This document shows positions 27,072-35,764 of a stretch of DNA of 64,000 nt, one piece after another. Numbering within the stretch: position 1 is the first letter of the stretch; every line of letters starts with the position of its first letter. The notes below the pieces were generated by a model. It was not told the origin of the DNA. It saw only the letters and a list, made by a program, of their open reading frames with translations, and searched no databases. A program made the translations under genes and the position numbers. The stretch spans positions 186,001 to 250,000 of the forward strand of contig NZ_QLMK01000003.1 in assembly GCF_003259955.1 (NCBI RefSeq). The letters run 5' to 3'. The DNA comes from Falsochrobactrum ovis (GTDB lineage Bacteria > Pseudomonadota > Alphaproteobacteria > Rhizobiales > Rhizobiaceae).

Positions 27072-30000
27072 TTGAGAGCTCTAATTCTAACGAACCAACT
27101 CGCGGTATACGCAGGCTCGGAAATCGTTGCACTTGAAGTTGCGGAAACCTTTCTGGAGCTTGGATGCGACGTAGATTTGTTTGCTGGCTTCATCGGAGAA
27201 CCAATTAAAAGCGACCTGAGTAGATTGTCCGTAAAATTTGGATTGGTCGATGACTGCCCCGACCCATTTTCCTACGACATAATCTGGTCACAGCATCATA
27301 TTTTACCGTATCTTCTGTCAAAATATTATTCAGACGATAAGCCATGGCCATTTATTGCAAACATTTCTTTATCTCCGTTCGAACCGTATGAGCTTCCCGG
27401 CGCAATAGCTTCTGCACCTGGCATCACAATTGCCAACAGCTACGAGACACTTGAAAATCTCGTTTCGTTTGGGATAGCTCCTGAAAAGATAAAAATATTC
27501 CATAACGCCGCTCCAAACCGCTTTATATTTTCGCGTCAACACAGGATAGATATCGGCACAGTTGCGATAATCTCAAATCATACTCCTCAAGAAGTGTTGG
27601 ACGCCGGAAAATTATTGGAGCGAACCGGCATTAAAGTCGAACATATCGGACTGCCGTCGGAACAAATTCGAATAACCCCGGAAGTCCTTTCTAGGTATGA
27701 CGCAGTCATCACTATTGGCAAAACGGTGCAGTATTGCATTCTAAGCGAAACCCCCGTGTTCATCTATGACAAATGGGGCGGACCAGGCTGGCTGACAGAG
27801 AACAATCATCGCACTGCGGAAATGTTGAATTTTTCGGGTCGTTGCAGCCCGTCTAAAAAAACACCTGACGAGATTAGCAGCCAGTTAACCGACGGTTACA
27901 GTGAGGCGATAAACGCAATCCAAAAAATAAAGAAAGCGCATGGGCAAAAGTACGAATTACGGCCCTACCTTTCAAAGCTTATTAAAATGGCGACCCTCAA
28001 TGGCCAAACGCGGAAAGTTGATCATCCCACTGCAAAGATCATTTGCCGAGAAGGCGTAGCAAGCGGGCAAACGCTGCAGTATTTCAGAACTAATCAAGAG
28101 GGAAGCCTATATATGGCAAAAGACTCTATCGAACTAAGTGAGAAAATTGGACAACTACATGACGCCATTTTAAATAATGAGCGAAAAATTCTTAAGAAAA
28201 TCGATAGCTATAGCAATGAACAACTGCTTATTAAACAAATTGATCGCTTAAATGAGGAAATATTATCGCGTGATATAATTATTAATAAACTTCGCGAAGA
28301 GAGGCAAAAAGACAAGCAGAAATATAACGAGGAAATTAGACAACTCCTTGAGACATCCACTGAATTGGAAAAATATAATAATATCATTCTTAGCTCCCGC
28401 TCATGGAAGCTGACGCAACCGCTCCGCGCATTTCGCCGATCATTCCAGCGGTTGAGAAGTAACGATAAAACAAAAAATACAATTTCTTTATCAGCACTCT
28501 TGAACCCGACAAGGATGCGAAATGGTGCACGCTACCTAGCCCGCGGTGACATTAAAGGGCTGTTAGAGCGATTAAAATACTCCTTTCGTGAAAGGGCTAC
28601 TATAAACTCTATCCAGAAAATCCAGAACAATAGCGAGGCTACGTGGGCAATCATGTCCACTCCTCATACTATTTTCATTGCCCAATCCATCGCAGACCAT
28701 TTAAAAACGCGCGGCATTGATGCGTCAGTAATGACCTCTGCTCCTGCCAGCTTTAATCACGATATCTACATCGTTTTGTGCGCACAGATGTTCGACCGCC
28801 TGCCGCCAAATGAACGACGGATACTTTTCCAACTAGAGCAATCAGTTAGCTCCCGTTGGTTCAGCAAAAAATACATTTCCGATCTCGAAAACTCTTTAGC
28901 TATATTTGATTACTCTCTTACAAATATTGAATTCCTCCAAAACAAAGGAATTCGGTACCCTCATGTGCACTATATACCCATTGGCCTATCTTCATCAAAT
29001 ATAAGTGTGAACAACCCAGCAGAAAAAGAATACGATTTCCTGTTTTATGGTGATAGCAACAGTTCACCTCGGAGACGTCATTTCCTGTCAAAGCTGCAGG
29101 AAAAATTCAGCGTGGTAGTTTACAATAATCTGTTTGGCGAAGACATGCATAATGCTATTCGTAAAGCCAAAGTGGTTGTAAATATTCATTATTATGAAGG
29201 AGCCCTATTAGAGACACCGCGGATACAGGAATGCTTATCTTTAGGTACCCCTGTCCTTTCTGAGGGGGCGAAGGATCAATATGATTATCCTGAACTGAAC
29301 GGTGCCGTCAGATTTTTTAACGAAAACTCTGTCGAAGATATGCTTTTACAGGCAGAAACGATACTTGCAGATATTGATAACTACGTTGAAAGCTTGTCGC
29401 ATTCTGCTAAGCGCAGTACTGAAAGATTTGCCTTCATGCTGGATAGAGCGCTTGTTGCTCTTGGATTGCTTCCTGTCGAAAAGCTGCAGGAAAATCTTCC
29501 ATACATACCCCATGACAGTAATACTATTGCACTTTCGCTTCCAGAAACGATTTCCAGAAGAAAAGCTTTGATGGAAAGTATGCCTCGTAGCGCAGTGATT
29601 TTTGATGGCGCACGATATAGTCCTGGTTGGATAGGGTGCGGATTAAGTTTTAAATTGCTAGCAATGTACGCGCTTGCGAAAAATTTTGATTATCTCACCG
29701 TTTTTGAAGATGACGCTTTGCTCCCGGACCAATACGAAAGTAAAATGTCCGAGATTATCGGTTATCTAACCACGCGCTCTGATAAATGGGATATTTTTTC
29801 GGGCCTGATGGCAGAAGTCCATCCCGACACGAAGATACTTTCAGTCGAGGTTCATGATGGCATCATGTATGCCACGGTAGATCGAATGGTAAGCTCCGTT
29901 TGCAATATATACAATAAATCTGCGCTGGGTTTATTATCAAAATGGGATCCTACCAACCATGATGTAGTAAAGAATGCCTTCGATAGATATTTGCAAAACT

Positions 30001-30185
30001 TACCCAATCTGCATGTAGTCGTTGCTATTCCTTTTATTGCGGGACATCGGGAGGAATTAAATTCAACCCTTTGGGGCTTCCAGAACGAACGATATGGGCC
30101 AATGATCGCCCAAGCGGAAAAGCAATTACAGGAATTGGCGGAGCAATGGCTAAAAAAGAACGAGCAATCTGTGCTAGTTAGCTAG
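27072..30185 (+). CDS. Multi-domain glycosyltransferase (two GT-B-like regions, coiled coil, GT25-like C-terminus)
   Basis: A 1037-residue protein with three parts. Residues 1-340 resemble a GT-B glycosyltransferase (RALILTNQLAVYAGSEIVAL, NAAPNRFIF). Residues about 350-440 are a lysine/glutamate-rich coiled coil ending in SSRSWKLTQPLRAFRR, a motif common before glycosyltransferase modules. Residues about 525-800 look like a CgeB/GT4-type domain (YDFLFYGDSNSSPRRRHFL, ETPRIQECLSLGTPVLSEG). The rest resembles GT25 lipopolysaccharide transferases (TVFEDDALLP as acidic metal-binding motif). The start is TTG with a weak ribosome-binding site; an in-frame stop lies 36 bases upstream. The gene is AT-rich: 28141-28200 holds only 17 G or C. 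It is probably acquired and acts on a surface glycan. Confidence 0.82.
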   Translation: MRALILTNQLAVYAGSEIVALEVAETFLELGCDVDLFAGFIGEPIKSDLSRLSVKFGLVDDCPDPFSYDIIWSQHHILPYLLSKYYSDDKPWPFIANISLSPFEPYELPGAIASAPGITIANSYETLENLVSFGIAPEKIKIFHNAAPNRFIFSRQHRIDIGTVAIISNHTPQEVLDAGKLLERTGIKVEHIGLPSEQIRITPEVLSRYDAVITIGKTVQYCILSETPVFIYDKWGGPGWLTENNHRTAEMLNFSGRCSPSKKTPDEISSQLTDGYSEAINAIQKIKKAHGQKYELRPYLSKLIKMATLNGQTRKVDHPTAKIICREGVASGQTLQYFRTNQEGSLYMAKDSIELSEKIGQLHDAILNNERKILKKIDSYSNEQLLIKQIDRLNEEILSRDIIINKLREERQKDKQKYNEEIRQLLETSTELEKYNNIILSSRSWKLTQPLRAFRRSFQRLRSNDKTKNTISLSALLNPTRMRNGARYLARGDIKGLLERLKYSFRERATINSIQKIQNNSEATWAIMSTPHTIFIAQSIADHLKTRGIDASVMTSAPASFNHDIYIVLCAQMFDRLPPNERRILFQLEQSVSSRWFSKKYISDLENSLAIFDYSLTNIEFLQNKGIRYPHVHYIPIGLSSSNISVNNPAEKEYDFLFYGDSNSSPRRRHFLSKLQEKFSVVVYNNLFGEDMHNAIRKAKVVVNIHYYEGALLETPRIQECLSLGTPVLSEGAKDQYDYPELNGAVRFFNENSVEDMLLQAETILADIDNYVESLSHSAKRSTERFAFMLDRALVALGLLPVEKLQENLPYIPHDSNTIALSLPETISRRKALMESMPRSAVIFDGARYSPGWIGCGLSFKLLAMYALAKNFDYLTVFEDDALLPDQYESKMSEIIGYLTTRSDKWDIFSGLMAEVHPDTKILSVEVHDGIMYATVDRMVSSVCNIYNKSALGLLSKWDPTNHDVVKNAFDRYLQNLPNLHVVVAIPFIAGHREELNSTLWGFQNERYGPMIAQAEKQLQELAEQWLKKNEQSVLVS

Positions 30186-30300
30186 GCCTTCCAAACTTCC
30201 CCGTAACAACATTGTTGTGCAACACATATTCCCCACCCCCGAAAATAAACTCTTTGCATCGCGGATTAGGATGCCCTTACTCGAGCAGAACCTCGGGGCG

Positions 30301-30333
30301 TTGAGCGCCATAAACCACTTTTATGGCGCTCAA
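30301..30333. other. Perfect 14-base hairpin between the glycosyltransferase and the DUF120 gene
   Basis: TTGAGCGCCATAAA (30301-30314) and TTTATGGCGCTCAA (30320-30333) are exact complements with a 5-base loop (CCACT). There is no T-run on either side, so it may be a processing site, an operator or a relic of an element end. Confidence 0.6.
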
Positions 30334-30472
30334 TCGTGCTGCCCTAAATATTATATTCGGCAACAAGAACGGCCAATTGCTTGGCCCGGCTCGTTTTCTT
30401 TTGTTTTTGAACATTGAACAGGCTAATTATTGCATCTGGCTCGAATCGACAGAGAACCATTGCAGAGAGGCT

Positions 30473-30943
30473 ATGATCAAAATACATGGAATTGTGGAAT
30501 CCGGCCTCGGTCGACATTCTGAACTAAAAATACCTGGAAGCGAGGTCTTATTTCCCGTTCCGCATGACTGGCCCGTGGAATTCTATCCAGGGTCGCTAAA
30601 TGTCCGCTTGATCGACCCACCTGCGCCTTTTAACACCAGAAAAGGCGTCAAAGTTCTCGATAAAAACACCATTGCACCCGATGTTGTAATTGCCCGCGAT
30701 CTTATCGGGAATAACTCATTAGTCCGAAAGCGGTTTAAACCTAGACGAGGATTGGGCCAAGCTTGGCGGTGTGTAATAAAAACAAGAAAAAACGAAGCCA
30801 ATGCTTGGATATTTCGCCGTGTTGGCTCGCATATGCACGAACATTTGGAAATTATCGCAAGCGAAAAACTCAGGCCAAGACTAGGTCTTGCTGACGGTGA
30901 TCAGATAGAAGTGTATATTAGTGCAACCCAGAGCCGGAAATGA
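30473..30943 (+). CDS. DUF120 / archaeal CTP-dependent riboflavin kinase-like protein
   Basis: A 156-residue protein. The N-terminus KIHGIVESGLGRHSELKI matches the nucleotide-binding loop region of archaeal RibK (I.G.V.SGLG). FYPGSLNVRL corresponds to the conserved PGTLN segment, and HLEIIASEKLRPRLGLADGD with QIEVYI corresponds to the C-terminal EIIAP..LRE.L.L.DGD block. In archaea this fold phosphorylates riboflavin using CTP; the bacterial role is not known to me, and the glycosyltransferase upstream suggests a sugar or glycan-linked substrate instead. The ATG at 30473 follows GAGAGG; a longer upstream frame has no ribosome-binding site. The length fits a single-domain member. Confidence 0.75.
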   Translation: MIKIHGIVESGLGRHSELKIPGSEVLFPVPHDWPVEFYPGSLNVRLIDPPAPFNTRKGVKVLDKNTIAPDVVIARDLIGNNSLVRKRFKPRRGLGQAWRCVIKTRKNEANAWIFRRVGSHMHEHLEIIASEKLRPRLGLADGDQIEVYISATQSRK

Positions 30944-31051
30944 GGCTAGCCTCACACGGAAACTCGAAACGGCGATGGAAATCTGCGAAGTGTGGCGCAA
31001 AATAGGCCCATAATCAGCGAGGTTGATTGGATCCCGAGTTGTTAATTCCGT

Positions 31052-31177
31052 TCACTGCCCCTGCTCCTGTTCTGAGCCAGTGTTTTCCGGCGTCACCCCA
31101 TAATAATACGGGCTAGCCACGACAAACATCAACACCACAGCAATGGCTAATATGAAAAACAGCAACGATTTTCGCAT
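31052..31177 (-). CDS. Small single-span membrane protein downstream of ngg
   Basis: A 41-residue peptide: a basic start (MRKS), one hydrophobic helix (LLFFILAIAVVLMFVVA) and a short polar tail rich in E and Q after PYYYGVTPENTG. The ribosome-binding site is strong and well placed (AGGAGAATTAA before the ATG). It lies 110 bases after ngg on the same strand, so it may be the last gene of the NAGGN synthesis unit. I recognise no family. The orientation could place the tail in the periplasm. Confidence 0.65.
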   Translation of the reverse strand: MRKSLLFFILAIAVVLMFVVASPYYYGVTPENTGSEQEQGQ

Positions 31178-31233
31178 TTAATTCTCCTGTAGAAAGAAAC
31201 GAAAAAGCGTTGGTGGTGGTTCCGGTTTGATAA

Positions 31234-31258
31234 GGGACGCCTGTTTTATCAGGCGCCC
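31234..31258 (-). other. Hairpin between ngg and the small membrane protein gene
   Basis: On the minus strand GGGCGCCTG and CAGGCG-T-CCC form a 9-pair stem with one bulged T and an ATAAAA loop. Few T residues follow, so partial termination or mRNA processing is more likely than a full stop. Confidence 0.5.
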
Positions 31259-31286
31259 ACTATTATTAGCGAAACCGAGAACAATT

Positions 31287-33080
31287 TTAGCGAGAACCAG
31301 GGAAAAGTAGATCAATGAACTTTGCCGCCGTCGTCTGAGGCTCGTGATTGGCGAGACCGGGGCGCTCATTGGCTTCCACAAAAATATATTCCGGTTTTTC
31401 TGGGTCTTTAACCATGAAATCAATGCCGGTTACGGGAATTCCAATCGCCTTGGCCGCAGTGCAAGCCGCCTTTACCAGATGGGGGTGCACATTGGTTGTC
31501 ACGTCATGGATCGTTCCGCCAGCGTGCAAATTCGCCGCCTTACGCACGGTAACTTCGCGAAGATCTTCCAGCACCGTCTCAAGTGACAAGCCCTGCTCTT
31601 CCAGACAACGCTTGGTTTCAGCATCTACCGGGATTCGACTTTCGCCGCCGGTTGCTGCTAACCGTCGGCGGGATTGAACATCAATCAGCTTACGAATGGT
31701 TGATTTGCCATCCCCTATAACTTTTGGCGGACGCCGCACCGCAGCCGCAACCAACTGATAATCAATGATCACCAGGCGCAAATCCTCGCCCTCAAAACAG
31801 GCCTCAATCAAAACCCTGTCACATACGCTGCGTGCGATCTTAATGGCCGCGTGTAAATCCTTGATGGTTGAAACCCCGACAGAGATACCCTGGCCCTGTT
31901 CGCCGCGAGCGGGCTTTACGACCACCTTGCCGTGCTTGTTGAGAAATTCCTGCAATGCAGTTTCTCCCGCCTCTGCGGGTATTTGATCTGGCACGGTCAA
32001 ACCGGCCTGGCTGACAATGCGCCTTGTCACGGCTTTGTCGTCGCAAATCGACATAGCAACGCCGGATGTCATTTCCGAAAGGCTCTCGCGACAGTGAACG
32101 GTACGTCCACCGTTAGAAAGGCGAAAAAATCCACCTTCCGCGTCGGTCACTTCCACTTGTATGCCACGACGCACCGCTTCATCGACAATGATGCGCGCAT
32201 AGGGATTGAGCGCCTCAAAACAATCAAGTTGCGAAGCGAAGAATTTCTCATTGATAGCGTTTTTGCGTTTTACAGCAAAAAGCGGCACGCGGCGGAAGTT
32301 CAGTTTTTCATACAGACGAATTGCATGTTCGTTGTCATGCAGAACCGAAAGATCAATATGACTTAATCCACGCGCTTGAAAATGCTCGGCCAGTTTGCGC
32401 ACCAGCTTTTCCCCAATACCGGGCTGACGCGCTTGCGGATGAACGGCAAGGCACCAAAGCGACGCGCCCCCATCGGGATCATCAAAAAGCTGATGATGAT
32501 CAATCCCGGTTACAGTGCCCACAATTTCGCCGGTAATATCATCCTGCGCGACAAAATAAGTCACGGCACGACTATTGCGTTCGGATGAGAAAAAATCCGG
32601 ACGAAGCTGCACCATTCCACATGCCGCATAAACGGCGTTAATTCCTTCCACGTCCAATTCGGACACGGCCCGCCGGATAGTAATGCCACGGGTGCGCCGT
32701 CCGCCGGGCCGGTAGGTCGCAAGCTCCAAACGATAAGTATGGGACGGATCAAGAAATACTTCTTGCGGCGCCAGCGATAGAAGAACATGCGGATCGCTGA
32801 CATAGAAAACAATGTCCCGATTGGCGGGTGCTTCAGCGCGCAGAGCCTCGATAATTGCTTCATTTGTGTCAAACGTTTGCGCAAATAAAAGCCGGCCCCA
32901 TCCACAATCAATGACTACGTCGCGTTTACGATCTTCTGCGCCCGGCTTGTCAATCCCGCCTGTATGCTCCTGATAAAAGCCCGCGCTTTCTGGTGTGCGC
33001 AAGCGTGTCAGCCGGTGCGAAAAAGCCTTGCGGAGCTTCGCCTTCTGCCGGATCATATCCACATCGTCAATTTTGCGCAT
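31287..33080 (-). CDS. ngg: N-acetylglutaminylglutamine synthetase
   Basis: A 597-residue two-domain enzyme for the osmoprotectant N-acetylglutaminylglutamine amide. The N-terminal half has a GNAT acetyltransferase fold (about residues 140-290; SLWCLAVHPQARQPGIGEKL is the acetyl-CoA loop). The C-terminal half (about 310-597) is an ATP-grasp ligase of the glutathione/cyanophycin synthetase type (GKVVVKPARGEQGQGISVGV; GIDFMVKDPEKPEYIFVEAN). It should acetylate glutamine and join two glutamines. I start at the ATG at 33080, one base after the asnO stop, rather than a longer frame inside asnO. This domain pair next to asnO is diagnostic. Confidence 0.93.
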   Translation of the reverse strand: MRKIDDVDMIRQKAKLRKAFSHRLTRLRTPESAGFYQEHTGGIDKPGAEDRKRDVVIDCGWGRLLFAQTFDTNEAIIEALRAEAPANRDIVFYVSDPHVLLSLAPQEVFLDPSHTYRLELATYRPGGRRTRGITIRRAVSELDVEGINAVYAACGMVQLRPDFFSSERNSRAVTYFVAQDDITGEIVGTVTGIDHHQLFDDPDGGASLWCLAVHPQARQPGIGEKLVRKLAEHFQARGLSHIDLSVLHDNEHAIRLYEKLNFRRVPLFAVKRKNAINEKFFASQLDCFEALNPYARIIVDEAVRRGIQVEVTDAEGGFFRLSNGGRTVHCRESLSEMTSGVAMSICDDKAVTRRIVSQAGLTVPDQIPAEAGETALQEFLNKHGKVVVKPARGEQGQGISVGVSTIKDLHAAIKIARSVCDRVLIEACFEGEDLRLVIIDYQLVAAAVRRPPKVIGDGKSTIRKLIDVQSRRRLAATGGESRIPVDAETKRCLEEQGLSLETVLEDLREVTVRKAANLHAGGTIHDVTTNVHPHLVKAACTAAKAIGIPVTGIDFMVKDPEKPEYIFVEANERPGLANHEPQTTAAKFIDLLFPGSR

Positions 33081-33081
33081 T

Positions 33082-34857
33082 TTAAGCCTCTTGGGTCTGA
33101 AGCCACATTTCAAGCACTCCAGCTTGCCATAATTCGGAACCACGCAAAGGCGTAAGGTGATCAGAAGGATTCGCAAATAGTCGCTCTAAATATTCGCGTT
33201 GAAACAGCCCCCGCTCTCGCGCCTTTTGCGACGAAAGAGCATCCTTGATCATCTCAAGATAAGGACCCGCGATATATTTGAGCTGAGGGACCGGAAAATA
33301 TCCCTTTTTTCGGTCAATAACTTCGCTTGGAATAATCTTTCGGGCTACATCTTTGAGAATACCCTTGCCGCCATCCCTTAATTTTTCTTCCGGGGGCATA
33401 CGGGCTGCAAGCTCTACCAATTCATGATCTAAAAACGGGACTCGTGCTTCAAGCCCCCAAGCCATCGTCATATTGTCTACGCGTTTGACTGGATCGTCGA
33501 CCAACATCACATTTGTATCGAGACGCAATGCGCGATCCACCGGTGTATCCGCACCCTCTTCCAGTAAATAGTGCTCTAGCAATTCCAGACTATAGTCACG
33601 CTCGGGCATCCATTCGGGTGCAAGCTGTGTTGCAAGTGTTGCATGGGTACGATCGCAAAACGCTCTAGCGTAATCAGCAACCACATCATTGGAATCGACT
33701 AGTGGTGGATACCAGTGGTAGCCAGCAAAAACCTCGTCGGCCCCCTGCCCGGATTGGACAACTTTAATATGTTTGGAGACCTCCTTAGAGAGGAGATAAA
33801 AACCCACATTATCGTAGGAAACCATCGGCTCTGACATCGCTGCAATCGTTCCTGGCAAAGCATCCATCAGTTCGGCAGACGGAACAAAAATCTGGTGGTG
33901 CTCGGTTCCATAATGTTTGGCGATCAGATCAGAATAGATAAATTCATCGCCTTTCTCGCCATTGGCTGCTTCAAAGCCAACCGAGAAACTCATAAGATCG
34001 CTTTGGCCGGCCTCTGCCAGCAACCCAACAATAAGGCTTGAATCCACTCCGCCTGACAGAAGAACCCCGACCGGGACATCGGAAATTGTCCGACGTTTTA
34101 TCGCGAGCCGCAGCAGGTCGAGCAGCTCTTCTTGCCAGTCTTCACGGCTACGGATGCTATCGCCCGGCAATCGGCGGTAAGTTGCTTTCCAATATACGCG
34201 GTCCCGGAACTCTCCATTGCGCTCATAAATACGGATTGTAGCGGGCGGCAGCTTACGCACGCCATTATAAATCGTGCGCGGCGGCGGCACGACGGCGTGA
34301 AAGCTCATATAATTATGTAAGGCCGCACGATCAATTGATGTGTCAACACCACCAGCCTTGACTAAGGCAGGTAACGAAGAGGCAAAACGCAAAGCGCCAC
34401 CAAGCTGAGCAAGATAGAGCGGTTTAACCCCAAAACGGTCACGCGCAAAGATTGTTCGACCGCTATCGCGTTCATGTATTGCGAAGGCGAACATACCTAA
34501 AAACCGCGTGACACATTCTTCACCCCAAGCGTGCCAGGCCTTTATGATGACTTCGGTGTCACCATCAGAAAAAAACTTATAACCCTTTTGTTCAAGCTCG
34601 CCGCGTAATTCGCGGAAATTATAAATACAACCGTTGAATACCAAAGTCAGACCGAGGTCCGCATCAATCATTGGCTGTTGGGATTTTTCAGAGAGATCGA
34701 GAATTCTTAATCGTCGGTGGGCAAAACCAACATTGCCTCTAGCTACAATCCCCGACGCATCCGGGCCGCGAGGACTGAGTATATCTGCCATTTTCGAGAT
34801 AGCCGCAACCGAAAGCGCAACGCCGTCAAATCTGATTTCTCCGCAAATACCACACAT
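33082..34857 (-). CDS. asnO: N-acetylglutaminylglutamine amidotransferase (asparagine synthetase family)
   Basis: A 591-residue class II glutamine amidotransferase. The start at 34857 puts cysteine directly after Met (MCGICGEIRFDG), which is required for the N-terminal nucleophile; a longer frame would bury it. The synthetase half has the PP-loop VGVLLSGGVDSSLIVGLL. It is predicted to amidate N-acetylglutaminylglutamine to NAGGN in the cytoplasm. A GGAGG box lies about 13 bases before the ATG, which is a long spacing. The gene is followed at once by ngg and preceded by a regulator gene and a hairpin, so expression may be controlled by read-through. Confidence 0.94.
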   Translation of the reverse strand: MCGICGEIRFDGVALSVAAISKMADILSPRGPDASGIVARGNVGFAHRRLRILDLSEKSQQPMIDADLGLTLVFNGCIYNFRELRGELEQKGYKFFSDGDTEVIIKAWHAWGEECVTRFLGMFAFAIHERDSGRTIFARDRFGVKPLYLAQLGGALRFASSLPALVKAGGVDTSIDRAALHNYMSFHAVVPPPRTIYNGVRKLPPATIRIYERNGEFRDRVYWKATYRRLPGDSIRSREDWQEELLDLLRLAIKRRTISDVPVGVLLSGGVDSSLIVGLLAEAGQSDLMSFSVGFEAANGEKGDEFIYSDLIAKHYGTEHHQIFVPSAELMDALPGTIAAMSEPMVSYDNVGFYLLSKEVSKHIKVVQSGQGADEVFAGYHWYPPLVDSNDVVADYARAFCDRTHATLATQLAPEWMPERDYSLELLEHYLLEEGADTPVDRALRLDTNVMLVDDPVKRVDNMTMAWGLEARVPFLDHELVELAARMPPEEKLRDGGKGILKDVARKIIPSEVIDRKKGYFPVPQLKYIAGPYLEMIKDALSSQKARERGLFQREYLERLFANPSDHLTPLRGSELWQAGVLEMWLQTQEA

Positions 34858-34898
34858 AAAAAGGGTCAAAACCTCCGTTGTTTTTCCAATATAAAACA

Positions 34899-34928
34899 AG
34901 GCCGTCGCATGGGTTATGACGACGGCCT
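34899..34928 (-). terminator. Terminator or attenuator between the FadR-type gene and asnO
   Basis: On the minus strand AGGCCGTCG and CGACGGCCT form a 9-pair stem with a 12-base loop, followed by TTGTTTTAT. It starts 8 bases after the regulator stop, and its tail is only about 40 bases before the asnO start, which leaves almost no room for a separate promoter. It may therefore meter transcription into asnO-ngg. Confidence 0.65.
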
Positions 34929-34936
34929 ACAGGGGA

Positions 34937-35758
34937 CTAATGCGAAGGCGCTTGGATGGTTCCAATATTTGCAAATTTTTTTTCAATCAAACCAATATCG
35001 CACGCTTTCGATATCATGTAATTTTCTGCGCTAATCATATGTTCCAGCGCAATCCGGCGCGCATCTTCGCGGCGATCTTCAACAAGCGCTGCCAGAAGCT
35101 TATGTTGGAAAACCAGCCCCTCCACGCGAGAAGCTGGAGAAGGATCAGCATAAATGGCACAGGCTGTCGGATGTTTGCGCAACAAATCGTGGGTTAATCC
35201 ACACAATAGCCCCAGCAAGCGATTGGGACAGAGGCGCGCCAAAATCGCATGAAAATCGAGTTCAGCGATCCGCTGTCGATATTGGTCATCAAGATCTATC
35301 GCCGGACGATCATAAATTCGCATCGTGTTTTCCAGCCGCATTATGTCTTCCGGACTTAACCGACCAGCCAGCAATGACGCGACTTCTGGTTCCAAGAGTT
35401 TGCGAAGCGTGTAGATTTCCTCAAGACTGGGCGGATCAAAAAGAAAATAACTGCCAAGCATTTCCACGACATGCTGGCTAGAAGGTTCCGAAACGAAAGC
35501 TCCGCCTCCCGGGCCGCTTCGGGTGGCAATCAATCCTTGCGTTTCCAACGCCTTCATTGCTTCGCGCACTGTTCCTTTGGCCGCTTTGAACTCATCAATT
35601 AGCTGTTTTTCCTGAGGCAATCGGTCTCCGGGTTTCAGCTCATCCGTTTGGATGAGATCTTTGATACGGTCGGCAATCTCGTCAGACCGCCGCCTCGACC
35701 TGACTGGTTTGTCATTGGGTCGGATATTGTGATCGGATTTCCGATCAGTGATGGTCAT
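34937..35758 (-). CDS. GntR-family regulator, FadR (FCD) subfamily, of the NAGGN/peptide locus
   Basis: A 273-residue regulator. After a charged N-terminal tail (about 25 residues) comes the winged helix (LKPGDRLPQEKQLIDEFKAA, GTVREAMKALETQGLI) and an FCD domain with metal-ligand candidates in ELDFHAILARLC, LVFQHKLL and ALEHMISAE. It is 6 bases downstream of the ABC ATPase gene and 79 bases upstream of asnO, so it sits in the centre of the locus. It likely controls the transporter genes, and perhaps asnO-ngg, in response to a peptide or carboxylate signal. A GTCTGAC palindrome in front of the transporter unit is a possible target. Confidence 0.9.
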   Translation of the reverse strand: MTITDRKSDHNIRPNDKPVRSRRRSDEIADRIKDLIQTDELKPGDRLPQEKQLIDEFKAAKGTVREAMKALETQGLIATRSGPGGGAFVSEPSSQHVVEMLGSYFLFDPPSLEEIYTLRKLLEPEVASLLAGRLSPEDIMRLENTMRIYDRPAIDLDDQYRQRIAELDFHAILARLCPNRLLGLLCGLTHDLLRKHPTACAIYADPSPASRVEGLVFQHKLLAALVEDRREDARRIALEHMISAENYMISKACDIGLIEKKFANIGTIQAPSH

Positions 35759-35764
35759 GTTCTG

